A stretch of DNA of 64,000 bases from Myxococcus qinghaiensis (GCF_024198215.1 NZ_JAKCFA010000009.1:372001-436000), one strand, 5' to 3'; shown: positions 25,332 through 33,837, counted from the stretch's first letter. Program-made: numbers and translations. The notes: a model not told the origin generated them from the sequence alone.

Positions 25332-25760
25332 CTACTCGGACCAGTGAACGCGGCCCAGGCCGACGCGGAGCATGTCGCACACGTAGAAGATGTCGTCGTA
25401 GGGGTAGTTGTCGTAGACGCCCCGCGCGGGGATGCAGCGCGCGTTGTTCGGGTACGGAGCGTTCAGGTCGAGGGCCAGGAGGCGGCAGCTCTCATGGTCC
25501 GTGGGGCCACCACACTCCTCGGTGCAGCTGTCGGCGTGAATCCACTGCGGGTTGTAGAGGGGGTAGGAATCCGCCTCCACCCAGCACAGGCCCGAAGCAC
25601 ACTCCGTGTCGAACTGGCAGCTCTGGCCCGTCGCCGTCAGGCTCTGGGTCTGCTCCGAGGTCTCCGGCGTGGGCTCGGGGGTCGGCTCCGCGGGCGCGGC
25701 GTTGCAGCCGAGGAACGTGAGCGAAAAGAGGGAGGCAGTCACTGCGAGGAGGTTCCGCAT
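25332..25760 (-). CDS. Small Cys-rich lipoprotein
   Basis: Predicted 142 aa. The lipobox LTFLGCN follows a good signal peptide, then a Pro/Glu/Thr linker, then a compact domain with seven Cys (CQFDTECASGLC and later CTEECGG, SCRLL, RCIPARG, VCDML). It is likely disulfide-bonded and exposed on the envelope. AAAGGA precedes the ATG at 25760. It is divergent from the propeller lipoprotein gene. No family recognised beyond the myxobacterial style of Cys-rich lipoproteins. Confidence 0.8.
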   Translation of the reverse strand: MRNLLAVTASLFSLTFLGCNAAPAEPTPEPTPETSEQTQSLTATGQSCQFDTECASGLCWVEADSYPLYNPQWIHADSCTEECGGPTDHESCRLLALDLNAPYPNNARCIPARGVYDNYPYDDIFYVCDMLRVGLGRVHWSE

Positions 25761-25841
25761 GGGGGAGTCCTTTCCAGGTGAAGGGAGGGGCGGAACCAAC
25801 CATTCCTGGGGAACGGAACCAAGTGGACTTCTCGCGAATTC

Positions 25842-25870
25842 TTATTTTCAGGGATAGAATTAGGTTTCAA
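25842..25870 (-). promoter_or_regulatory. Possible minus-strand promoter in AT-richer spacer
   Basis: On the minus strand TTGAAA (25865-25870), 17 bp, AAATAA (25842-25847), about 80 bp before the lipoprotein ATG. The local AT content is unusually high for the window. The 9-bp direct repeat CGGAACCAA (25791-25799, 25814-25822) lies between it and the gene. Confidence 0.25.
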
Positions 25871-25972
25871 TTGACTCAGGGTGCATCGGTCGTTCCAGGA
25901 AGCTCCGCCCTCGAGGAGAGACCGCGCCCGTCTTGTCGAGACGCGTCGTGAGCGCGCCGCACAGGATGTGGG

Positions 25973-27292
25973 ATGCGACGACTCTCTCGAGTCCTGCTCC
26001 CCGCCGCGTGGGTCTGGGCCGCGGTGCTGTCTCCCGGCTGTGATGACGGCGACCCCTCCGAGACACCGCCGAGAGCGGATGGAGGACCCGGTGCGGACGC
26101 GGGCGCTGGAGGTGACGGGGGTTCGGGCCCCGTGCCCGATGCGGGGGGAATCGAGCCAGGCCCTGTCGACGCCATCATCGCCGCCATGCCGACGGGCTCT
26201 TGGAAGGAGCTGCCGGGGACGAACATGGCGGACGTGTGTCCCCTGCCGTACTCCAGCTACCCGTGCGAAGCGGTGATGATTGCGTGGAGCGGTGGGGCCT
26301 ATGACTCGCTCCGGGACAGGTTGATTGTCTGGGGCGGCGGGCATGACGACTCGCCGTACAACAACGTCTTCACGTTCGACCTGGCGTCGATGACGTGGAA
26401 GCGGTGGACGGAGCTGCCCACGGGGATGACGGGCAACAGCGTCACGCCGGTGATGCGGGACAAGCGGTTGGAGACGTGTGGCTTCTATCCGTCCGTCGCG
26501 TCGCTCGACATCCCGGACACGAGCCTGACGGCCAGCGGCTACGTGCGTCCGGAGCTATGTGACGAGCCGAGCATTCTCGCCCAGGTCGACTCGCAGCAGC
26601 CGCGCAGTGCGCACACCTACGGCAATATCGCCTTCAGCGAGGCGACGGGTCGCTTCTATGTGCTCGGCTCCGTGGGTACGTATCCCAGCGGGCAGGCGGG
26701 CTCCAGGTTGGTGATGGGCTTCGACTTCGGGACGGGGCGCTGGGTGCGCGGCGCGAACAACCCTGTCATCGACTACGGAGCGAGCGCCGCCGATGCGCGC
26801 GGGCACGTCTGGTACGTGGGGCCGAGGAAGCTGCATGAGTACGACCCGGTCGCCGACACCTGGACAGCGCATGCGGCGGACGGCGCGGGCTACTACTACG
26901 CGGGCGCGGATGTGGACACGCGGCGCAACGTCCTGGCGCTGGTGCGCGAGGGCGCCACGGTGTCGACGTATGCGTTGAGCGACGCGGGGAAGACGCACGC
27001 CACCGTCAGCACCACGGGGTTGAGCACGCCGGTGGGCGGAGCGCCGGGGCTCGCGTACTCACCGGTGCTGGACCGGTTCGTCGCGTACCCTGGTGGGAAG
27101 AGGCTGGCGATGCTCGACCTGCCGAACGCGCGCTGGGTGGAAGTCACGGGCACGGGGGATGACCCGGGTCCTGCCGCGTCGAATGGCACCTATGGGCGGT
27201 TCCGCTACAGCCGCGCGCGCAACGTGTTCATCGTCGTGAGCGGGACACGGCGCAACGTGTTCCTCTGGAAGCCGCCCGCGACGGCACCGTAG
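25973..27292 (+). CDS. Kelch/beta-propeller lipoprotein
   Basis: Predicted 439 aa. The signal peptide ends VLSPGCDD (lipobox), followed by a Gly/Asp/Ala-rich linker (GADAGAGGDGGSG) typical of myxobacterial surface lipoproteins. The body has kelch-like or galactose-oxidase-like blades: RLIVWGGGHDDSPYNNVFTFDLASMTWKRW, GRFYVLGSVGTYP, HEYDPVADTWTAH. No copper-ligand set like that of the oxidases at 46428 and 49555 is seen, so it is probably a binding or structural propeller. A hairpin follows the gene. Confidence 0.82.
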   Translation: MRRLSRVLLPAAWVWAAVLSPGCDDGDPSETPPRADGGPGADAGAGGDGGSGPVPDAGGIEPGPVDAIIAAMPTGSWKELPGTNMADVCPLPYSSYPCEAVMIAWSGGAYDSLRDRLIVWGGGHDDSPYNNVFTFDLASMTWKRWTELPTGMTGNSVTPVMRDKRLETCGFYPSVASLDIPDTSLTASGYVRPELCDEPSILAQVDSQQPRSAHTYGNIAFSEATGRFYVLGSVGTYPSGQAGSRLVMGFDFGTGRWVRGANNPVIDYGASAADARGHVWYVGPRKLHEYDPVADTWTAHAADGAGYYYAGADVDTRRNVLALVREGATVSTYALSDAGKTHATVSTTGLSTPVGGAPGLAYSPVLDRFVAYPGGKRLAMLDLPNARWVEVTGTGDDPGPAASNGTYGRFRYSRARNVFIVVSGTRRNVFLWKPPATAP

Positions 27293-27318
27293 CGGGCCAC
27301 GTCCAGGACGCAAAGAGC

Positions 27319-27346
27319 GCTGGTCTATACTCCATAACAGACCAGC
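27319..27346 (+). terminator. Terminator-like hairpin after the propeller lipoprotein gene
   Basis: Perfect 8-bp arms GCTGGTCT and AGACCAGC around a 12-nt loop, 27 nt past the stop codon. Confidence 0.45.
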
Positions 27347-27419
27347 CTCCCCGAGCTGATCACTTCCAGCCTGCTTCTTCATCCTTCCGCCCAAACATCA
27401 AACTTCCGAAGATGGAGGC

Positions 27420-27740
27420 ATGCCTTCCATCCACTTCATCTGCCATGAGAATGAACACCTCCACCGAGTGTCCGCAGATGGCCACTGGGAAAGTGGCAAC
27501 TGGGCAATCAAAGCAGACGAAGCCAAGCAGCTCGTCGGCGGGATGATCTACCTCCACAAGACGAAGGCAAAGCCCTCTTACTTCGGCGGCAGGATCGAGG
27601 GGGTTCGCGCACTGGTCACCACAGGTAATGGACCCACCTTGTTCGTCCTCCGCTTCAAGCACCTTCAAGAAGCCAGAGAGGTTCGATGGAAAGGGGTCAA
27701 CTACGGAAGGGCCTGGACAAGCGGAGTGGTGGCCGACTGA
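27420..27740 (+). CDS. Small hypothetical protein in accessory patch
   Basis: Predicted 106 aa soluble protein with a regular pattern: Cys/His near the N-terminus (FICHENEHLHR), a conserved-looking GGMIYLHKTKAKPSYFGGRI core, and a C-terminal RWKGVNYGRAW. Base composition is noticeably less GC-rich than the neighbours, suggesting acquisition. GGAGG lies very close to the ATG. It is convergent with the Imm11-like immunity gene 109 bp away. I do not recognise the family; an accessory or immunity-related role is only suggested by position. Confidence 0.65.
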   Translation: MPSIHFICHENEHLHRVSADGHWESGNWAIKADEAKQLVGGMIYLHKTKAKPSYFGGRIEGVRALVTTGNGPTLFVLRFKHLQEAREVRWKGVNYGRAWTSGVVAD

Positions 27741-27849
27741 AGGCAGTGGAGCGCACACCTGCGATGCGCATTCACCTGATGGTTGCGCGCCCCTTGCGGT
27801 GCGTGGTGACAGGTCCGAAAGCGCCCGCGACTCGGGCTGGCGCCGTCTG

Positions 27850-28428
27850 TCACCGGAACGCCGATGATGCACCCCACTCCGCCACGGGAATGAAGCGGAG
27901 CCCCTCGGGCGGAGGCGTCATCGCCAGCACCCGCTCCACCACGGTGCGGTGGAACAGATACACGACATGCTCCTCAAGGGCGAAGGCCAGCCGCTCCTCC
28001 AGCGGAATCTCCCGGAGGACAGCCTCATCGAGCACGAGCCGGTCGAGCAGCAGCATGAACAATCCCGTCTCGGAGTCCTCGAAGTCGGAGTGCTCCCGAT
28101 CCACGCAGCGAATCTCCCGCCACATATGGACCAGCCAGTAACGATGTACGGCGTCTCCAACCTCGACGTCAGCAGGAATGAACTGGACACCTCGGAGGTC
28201 CGCGGCTTCAAGAACCTCCTTGAGCCGCGACGACACAACGGGCGCCGGCAGACTGTGAAAGTCCGCCATGATGGGCTTCGCTGGAACGGGTTCGCCGAGC
28301 CGCAATTTGACCGGTTCACTGACAGCCACGGGCCGGGCCTTTCGGAACGCGCTTCCGGACTGGTTCCACGCCAGCAGCGGATGGTGCTGCGAGCGCGCGC
28401 GCATGAGGACGAAGTACTCGTGTTGCAT
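27850..28428 (-). CDS. Imm11/DUF1629-like immunity protein
   Basis: Predicted 192 aa. The N-terminus MQHEYFVLMRA, the middle VVSSRLKEVLEAADLRGVQFIPADV, the HRYWLVHMWREIRCVDREHSDFE segment and the C-terminal EEHVVYLFHRTVVERVLAMTPPPEGLRFIPV match the general layout of the Imm11 (DUF1629) immunity family. It starts 4 nt after the stop of the AHH nuclease gene, the usual toxin-immunity order. It would bind and neutralise that nuclease in the cytoplasm. The family call is from memory of its motifs. Confidence 0.78.
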   Translation of the reverse strand: MQHEYFVLMRARSQHHPLLAWNQSGSAFRKARPVAVSEPVKLRLGEPVPAKPIMADFHSLPAPVVSSRLKEVLEAADLRGVQFIPADVEVGDAVHRYWLVHMWREIRCVDREHSDFEDSETGLFMLLLDRLVLDEAVLREIPLEERLAFALEEHVVYLFHRTVVERVLAMTPPPEGLRFIPVAEWGASSAFR

Positions 28429-28432
28429 GCGT

Positions 28433-29167
28433 CTACGCCCCCACCTGAAGTGCTCGTCGTGGAAGAGCCTTTTGCGTGGTGCCGTGACGTGCACCATGAC
28501 GTCGACCGCGCGGACATGGGAGGCGTGGCTTGCCCGGAATGCTCAGCGCGCCAGAGCAGCCATTGCCCCCTGGGAGGTAGTCCAAACCATCGGTGGTGAG
28601 GGTCCAAGCCCCCTTCGCGACCTTCCCCAATATGTCTCGGCTGAGGCGGTCCAACGTATTCGTCAGAGCCGTGGGCGTCGCGCAGAAGCCCCCACGGTCT
28701 ACCGACCGCGATACACCCTCCAAAAGCTTGTTCACGGCCTCGGGATAGGCCAGGTCCAGGTCGAAGGCCCAGCCGCCTGAGTGGGGGCCCCGGTGAACTG
28801 GGACATGAAGCTCACAGGCGACCGCGGGAACGGTGGGAAGAAAGACACCGTTCTCCGCGCGGTTGATATCGTAACCGAAGTACCAGCAGGCACGCGCCCA
28901 GTCCTCGTCTCCACTCATCGACTCCGAGCAGAGCAGGTGATGGGCTGCGATGGAATAGGCCCCGGTGAACCAAGGGTGCGATTCAGGCTCCGCTCCGTTG
29001 AGGATGTTCCTGCTCAACGTTCCGGAGCTGCCTTCATTCGACCCAGGCTCCGCCGCCAAGGCATGCGCTGGCTTCCCGCAGAACGCGCACGCCTGCCACT
29101 TCGCGGGCTCAGGCCATCCCTTCGAGCTTCTGACCGGAAGCGTCCGCTCCCACGTGCCGACAGGCAT
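28433..29167 (-). CDS. AHH-type HNH-fold nuclease toxin
   Basis: Predicted 244 aa. The AHH motif is at residues 75-77 (SIAAHHLLC), followed by YDINRAENGVFLPT and then HRGPHSGGWAFDLDLAYPEAV (His125, His129), the conserved set of AHH nucleases in the HNH/endonuclease VII superfamily. An N-terminal CxxC (residues 27-30) may bind zinc. There is no signal peptide, lipobox or delivery domain, so this is a solo effector or a displaced toxin tip. An in-frame stop lies 16 nt upstream, fixing the start; no clear Shine-Dalgarno is visible. The immunity gene follows by 4 nt. Confidence 0.82.
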   Translation of the reverse strand: MPVGTWERTLPVRSSKGWPEPAKWQACAFCGKPAHALAAEPGSNEGSSGTLSRNILNGAEPESHPWFTGAYSIAAHHLLCSESMSGDEDWARACWYFGYDINRAENGVFLPTVPAVACELHVPVHRGPHSGGWAFDLDLAYPEAVNKLLEGVSRSVDRGGFCATPTALTNTLDRLSRDILGKVAKGAWTLTTDGLDYLPGGNGCSGALSIPGKPRLPCPRGRRHGARHGTTQKALPRRALQVGA

Positions 29168-29386
29168 GGGGACAGCACATCTCTAGACGGGCCGATTGTG
29201 AATCCCCTCAAAGAGAACTGATTCCAGACCAGACAATCAGGCAGGGCCGTCCGGAACTCAGCGCCCCAACCCAGCGGAACCTCTCACAGCATGCCCCCGG
29301 GGGCAGCATCAGCTTTGGCAGGCGCTTCGACGAAGCCCGCCCCAACGCCACGCCAGAGTGCGTTGGGGCAGCTCGCCTGCCAGTGA
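29168..29386. other. Highly structured intergenic region
   Basis: It holds a 12-bp palindrome GCCCCCGGGGGC (29293-29304) and a nested structure: outer arms 29317-29324 and 29374-29381, enclosing a small hairpin 29324-29336 and a perfect 10-bp stem 29339-29348/29360-29369. Together these can fold as a three-way junction just past the stop of the minus-strand lipoprotein gene. Probable terminator; other roles are possible. Confidence 0.5.
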
Positions 29387-30256
29387 CTACGGCCCCACGT
29401 CCACGTCTCGGCTGAGCCAGCCCACTCCGCCGCGTCCGTCACGCGCCACCACATAGACGGTGATTCGCTGGGGCGTGGCGGGCGTCTCGTACTTCGACGT
29501 CGGGTCTCCGGGCCTGTTGTCCACCGGCTCCTGCGAGCGGAACTCCTTCACCTCGCCGTCCCCTGAGACGAACCAGCTGTAGAAGACCTGCTCCGTGCGC
29601 GGGCCGTCCTCCGCCGTATACACCTGCGAGCTCCCCTCCGTGAGCACCGGACGGAACACCACCTCCGTGTCCACCGGCAGCGGCCCCGTCAGCGGCACAT
29701 CATTCCAGAGGATGTCCGCCACCGACGGGTTCTGATTCGGCTCCGTCGTCGAGCGCACCAGCACCTGCCTCACGCCCCGCTCCACCCCCTCCGGCGTGCC
29801 CGTGCCGTCCGACGCCTCGTACCCCACGAAGAGCGGAATGCCCTGCTCCAGCGCCTCGCGCGTGCGCGGGTCATCCGGATTCGGCGTCCCTCCTCCATTG
29901 GGATTCGCCGCGACCAGCGCCTCCTGCAACACCACCTGCACGTTGGGGTCCTGCAATGACAACACACCGTCCGGCAGCGCCACGCCGTTCTCACCCGGGC
30001 AGCGGCCGTCATACGGGTTGCCGTTGTAGCGACACAGCGCATACGTCACCGTGACGGTCCGCCCCTCCGGCGCCACGCCCAGCGCGCTGAACGTCACCGG
30101 CCCCGGCAACGTCCCGGTGTCCGGATTCAGCACCAGCTCCGGCGGCTCCGCGCGGATGCCCAGCACTCGCACCCGGCGGATTTCACTCTGCAATTCGAAG
30201 TCGGGGCCGCAGGCAAGCAGCAGCGCGGCCAGTGTGACGAGGACTCGCGTGCGCAT
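29387..30256 (-). CDS. Hypothetical lipoprotein encoded with the TonB receptor
   Basis: Predicted 289 aa. The signal peptide ends LLLACGPD (lipobox). The mature part is beta-rich, with Pro- and Asp-rich segments and an Ig-like C-terminal region (QVFYSWFVSGDGEVKEF then ITVYVVARDGRGGVGWLSRDVDV). It starts 2 nt after the stop of the TonB-dependent receptor gene, so it is certainly co-transcribed. By analogy with other receptor-coupled lipoproteins it may assist substrate capture at the outer membrane. No family recognised. Confidence 0.82.
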   Translation of the reverse strand: MRTRVLVTLAALLLACGPDFELQSEIRRVRVLGIRAEPPELVLNPDTGTLPGPVTFSALGVAPEGRTVTVTYALCRYNGNPYDGRCPGENGVALPDGVLSLQDPNVQVVLQEALVAANPNGGGTPNPDDPRTREALEQGIPLFVGYEASDGTGTPEGVERGVRQVLVRSTTEPNQNPSVADILWNDVPLTGPLPVDTEVVFRPVLTEGSSQVYTAEDGPRTEQVFYSWFVSGDGEVKEFRSQEPVDNRPGDPTSKYETPATPQRITVYVVARDGRGGVGWLSRDVDVGP

Positions 30257-30258
30257 GC

Positions 30259-32874
30259 TCAGAAGCTCCCCTTGGCGCCAATGACTGGAAGGATGGGCAG
30301 TCCCTCGAAGTAGGCGCTCTCGCTGTAGTTGTAGTTGTAGGCGATGCCCTCCACCGCCGCGTTGTTGTAGACGTTCGTCAAATCCAGATAGACGTCCAGC
30401 GTCCACTTGTCGAAGACGAAAATCTTGTCCACGCGCACGTCCAGCTGATTGAACGACGGCAGCCGTCGCGAGTTCACCCCCGCGAACAGCGGCAGGAACA
30501 CGTCGGTGCCGTCATCCCTCACCGAGCCCACCACCGGCGTCGTCGGATTGCCCGACGCGAAGCGGAAGCGCGCCCCCACCTCCCAGCCCTTCGGCAGCTT
30601 GTACGAGGCAATCGCCGTCAGCACGTGCGTCTGGTCGTTGTCGAACAGGCGCCAGTTCGCTCCCGGCGCATCCCGACGCTCGCTCTTGCTGAGCGTGTAC
30701 GCAATCCAGCCGAACAGGCGCTCCGTCAGCGAACGGCGGATGAGAATCTCCAGGCCATACACGCGGCCGATGCCCCCGTTCGTCAGCCGCTCCGGCACCA
30801 GCTCCCCGTCCCGCTCCACCAGCGCGTCCGAGCGGCTGATGAGGTTGTCCAGGTCGTTGTAGAAGACCTCGCCGCTGACGAACCACTCCTGCTGAGGCTG
30901 CCACTCCGCGCCCACGCCGTACTGGAGCGAGCGCTTCGCCGCCAGGTCCGGATTGCCGAACGCCAGGCTGGGCTCATCCTGCACCGGCGGCCCGTGGTAC
31001 ACGCCCGCGCCACCCTTCAGCGTCAGCGTGTCCGTCAGCGCGTAGCGCACCGCCAGACGCGGGTTGAGCGTGCGCTTCGTCTCCTTCTGGTCCGTGAAGA
31101 CATACCCCTCGTACCGCACGCCCGGCACCACCAGCAGCCCCTTGAACGGGCGCCAGCGCCCCTCAATCCACAGCGAGGGGAAGTACTGGAGGAAGTCGCC
31201 GTCGGTGTTGAGCAGGTCCTCGGTGATGAGCGGACTGGGCGGCTCGCCCTCGCGCGGCGGACGCTGGATGCGCGCCTTGACGTTCGCGAAGCTGCTCGTC
31301 ACGTCCACGCCACCCGCCAGGGTGAAGGGCTCCACCAGCGCGTACTCCGCGGTGGCGCGCAGGTTCAGGTCCGTGGAGGCGATGCGCAGGTTGCGGTCGC
31401 CAATCTCGAACTCCACCAGCGTGTTGCCCACCAGCGCGTGCGTGTCCAGCGTGAGCCGGTCCGCGCGGTACTGGTGACGCAGCCGCAGCTGGTTGAAGCC
31501 CGTGGTGACATCCAGGCTCCCGTTGACGGTGGGGTCGTTGTCCGACGGCCGGTCGAACACCAGCCCCAACCTGTCGCGCGAGGTGATGCCCTGCAGCGTG
31601 AAGGTGTGACGCGACAGCGGCTTCCACACCAGCTTGAGCTGCGCGTCGTAGTAGCGCGGCGCCACCTGGAGGCTCGGGCCGTCACCCTCCGGAATCACTC
31701 CCAGCACGATGTCGATGTACGAGCGCCGGCCGCCAAGCGCGAAGCCCAGCGTGTCCGTAATCGGCCCCTCAATCACCGCGTTGGACTCAATCAGGCTCAC
31801 GCCCACGGTGGCGTGGAGGCGGTCCATCTTCGGCTCGCGGCTGTTCACGTTGATGACGCCGCCGGTGATGTCGCCGTAGTACGAGGAGAAGTTGCCGGGC
31901 AGGTAGTCCAGCGACTCCAGCAGCTCGGAGTTGTAGACGCTCGTCAGGCCGCCAAAGTGGAACAGCAGGGGAATCCGCTGGCCGTCCAGGAAGACGCCGG
32001 ACTCCTGCGGGCTGGTGCCACGAATCACGAGCGCGCCGCCGTTGAACGCGGGCCGCGCGACGCCGGGCAGGTTCTGCACCACCTTCAGCGTGTCGCCCTG
32101 CGTGCCGGGCACGCGCTGCACCTCCGCCACCTGGAGCGTGGTGCTCGTCACCTCCTTGCGCTCACGGTCGCTTCTCACCACCGTCTCGAAGGGGCTGAAG
32201 ATGCGCTTCTGCACGTAGTACGTGGCGCGCGTCTCCAAGCCCTCGGACAGCGTCTCCTTCGTCTTGAAGCGGTCATAGCCGCCCTGCACCACCAGCACCT
32301 CGTGCGTGCCCAGCGGCACACCCCGGAAGGAGAAGCGCCCCTCCGCGTCGGCGACGGTGGACAGGTCCAGCTCCGGCAGCACGATTTCCGCGCCGTTGAG
32401 CGGCTTGCGCGTGCCTCGCTCCAGCGCCTGACCGCTGAAGTTCACCGGCGCCTCGGGCTGCGAGACGCCTCCGTCCGCCGTGGGCTCGGGCGCCACGGGC
32501 CGGAAGACGAACTGGTACGCGTACTGGATACGGACTGGCGAAGGGACGTTGTCCACCTCCGCCGGGGAGAACTCGAACTGCTTCACCGCCTCCACCGCGG
32601 CCTCATCGAAGCCGTGCCCCGCGGCCTGCGTGACTTCGACATTCGTGACGGCGCCCGTCTCCGAGATGTCGATGAACATCACCACCGTCCCCTCCAACTG
32701 CTGGGCGGCGGCTTCAGCGGGGTACGGCGCTTCCACCTGACGCAGGAGCTCGGGTGGCTTCGTCAGCACACCGGTGGGGACACCCGCGTCGGGGTCGGCG
32801 ACGCCGCCATCCGGGGCCTGGGCCAGCGCCCCGGTGGCGATGAGGAAACAGAAGACGGTGAAGAGCGTTTTCAT
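30259..32874 (-). CDS. TonB-dependent receptor with N-terminal TonB-like domain
   Basis: Predicted 871 aa. Order: signal peptide (about 1-19); a TonB C-terminal-like domain at about 38-110 (PPELLRQVEAPYPAEAA, LEGTVVMFIDISETGAV, AVKQFEFSPA); a carboxypeptidase-regulatory-like beta domain around 128-200; a plug with VPGTQGDTLKVVQNLPG and VIRGTSPQESGVFLDGQRIP; then an outer-membrane barrel ending in the expected C-terminal Phe. It takes up an unknown large nutrient. Carrying a transducer-type domain in the receptor is a known but unusual arrangement. It is downstream of an OmpA-like gene (39 bp) and followed at 2 nt by a lipoprotein gene. Confidence 0.92.
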   Translation of the reverse strand: MKTLFTVFCFLIATGALAQAPDGGVADPDAGVPTGVLTKPPELLRQVEAPYPAEAAAQQLEGTVVMFIDISETGAVTNVEVTQAAGHGFDEAAVEAVKQFEFSPAEVDNVPSPVRIQYAYQFVFRPVAPEPTADGGVSQPEAPVNFSGQALERGTRKPLNGAEIVLPELDLSTVADAEGRFSFRGVPLGTHEVLVVQGGYDRFKTKETLSEGLETRATYYVQKRIFSPFETVVRSDRERKEVTSTTLQVAEVQRVPGTQGDTLKVVQNLPGVARPAFNGGALVIRGTSPQESGVFLDGQRIPLLFHFGGLTSVYNSELLESLDYLPGNFSSYYGDITGGVINVNSREPKMDRLHATVGVSLIESNAVIEGPITDTLGFALGGRRSYIDIVLGVIPEGDGPSLQVAPRYYDAQLKLVWKPLSRHTFTLQGITSRDRLGLVFDRPSDNDPTVNGSLDVTTGFNQLRLRHQYRADRLTLDTHALVGNTLVEFEIGDRNLRIASTDLNLRATAEYALVEPFTLAGGVDVTSSFANVKARIQRPPREGEPPSPLITEDLLNTDGDFLQYFPSLWIEGRWRPFKGLLVVPGVRYEGYVFTDQKETKRTLNPRLAVRYALTDTLTLKGGAGVYHGPPVQDEPSLAFGNPDLAAKRSLQYGVGAEWQPQQEWFVSGEVFYNDLDNLISRSDALVERDGELVPERLTNGGIGRVYGLEILIRRSLTERLFGWIAYTLSKSERRDAPGANWRLFDNDQTHVLTAIASYKLPKGWEVGARFRFASGNPTTPVVGSVRDDGTDVFLPLFAGVNSRRLPSFNQLDVRVDKIFVFDKWTLDVYLDLTNVYNNAAVEGIAYNYNYSESAYFEGLPILPVIGAKGSF

Positions 32875-32913
32875 GAGGGGAGGGGCGCACCCGCGCGCGC
32901 CCTCCCGAAGCTC

Positions 32914-33717
32914 TCACAACTTGGGCGCGAGGACGATTTCGATGCGCCGGTTCAAGCTGCGGTTTTCCGGCGAGTCGTTGGCCGCAATCGGCTGGTACTG
33001 GCCGTACCCCGCCGCCGACAACGTCGTCGGGTCGACACCCGCGTCCTGGAGCGCCCGGACCACCGCCATCGCTCGCGCCAGGCTCAGCTCCCAGTTCGTG
33101 GGGAACTGACCGCCGCCCGTGGGCACGTCATCCGTGTGCCCCTCCACGCGCACAATCTTCCCCTGCACCGTCTTGAGCGCGGTGGCGATCTTGTTCAGCG
33201 CCTCCACGCCCTCCTTGCCCACCCGCGCCGAACCGGAGGCGAAGAGAATCTTGTCCTTGAGCTGCACCGTCATCCGGCCCTTCAGCTCGGACAGCTCGAT
33301 TTTGCCTTCGGAGATTTCCGACTTGAGGCTCTGCGCCAGGTTCTCGTACTCGGAGCTCTTCTTCTCCAGCTCCTCCTTCGCCTGCGCCAGCTTCTTGGAG
33401 TTGCGAGCCAGCTCGTCATTGAGCGCGGCCAGCTGCGCGTTCTGCTCCTGCAGCGCCCGGCGCTCGGCGGCGCCCGACGTGAGGCGGGACTCGGAGGTCG
33501 TCAGCCGCGTCTCCAGCGCCGTCTTCTCCTGCTCCAGCGCCGCGATTTTCTCCGTCAGCTCCTTCACCTTGGCCTCGGCGGCCTCGCGCGCACCCTTCTC
33601 GTCCGTGAGGCCCTTGGTGAGCTGCTCCGCCTCCAGCGCCTTCGCGTCGAACTTGCCCTGCGAAACGCATCCCGTGGAGAGCGCGACGAATGCCGCCAGA
33701 ATCAGCCGTGTCCGCAT
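32914..33717 (-). CDS. OmpA-family lipoprotein with coiled coil
   Basis: Predicted 267 aa. The signal peptide ends ALSTGCVS (lipobox). Residues about 25-140 form a long coiled coil (AAEAKVKELTEKIAALEQEK and similar), and the C-terminal 120 residues are an OmpA peptidoglycan-binding domain (LFASGSARVGKEG, VEGHTDDVP, NRRIEIV). It should tie the outer membrane to peptidoglycan. The ATG at 33717 starts the signal peptide. It is the first gene of the receptor operon, perhaps stabilising the receptor complex. Confidence 0.9.
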   Translation of the reverse strand: MRTRLILAAFVALSTGCVSQGKFDAKALEAEQLTKGLTDEKGAREAAEAKVKELTEKIAALEQEKTALETRLTTSESRLTSGAAERRALQEQNAQLAALNDELARNSKKLAQAKEELEKKSSEYENLAQSLKSEISEGKIELSELKGRMTVQLKDKILFASGSARVGKEGVEALNKIATALKTVQGKIVRVEGHTDDVPTGGGQFPTNWELSLARAMAVVRALQDAGVDPTTLSAAGYGQYQPIAANDSPENRSLNRRIEIVLAPKL

Positions 33718-33817
33718 ATGTATGAGTTCTCCCGACAACGATGATTGGAGCTCCACCTTACTGCTCGGGAGCGCCAAGGTCAGGAAGAACCCACAATGGC
33801 ATTTCGCCAGCCGGGTG

Positions 33818-33837
33818 CCCTGGCCGCCTGGCCAGGG
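33818..33837 (-). terminator. Terminator-like hairpin after the chalcone-isomerase-like gene
   Basis: Perfect 8-bp arms CCCTGGCC and GGCCAGGG with a 4-nt loop, 9 nt beyond the stop on the minus strand. Confidence 0.55.

Noticed and set aside
30625-33744. A very long open frame (over 1,000 codons) on the plus strand opposite the TonB receptor and OmpA-like genes
   Set aside because: It is the mirror of GC-rich codon use in real genes; its translation is Arg/His/Val/Gln-rich with no domain or signal.
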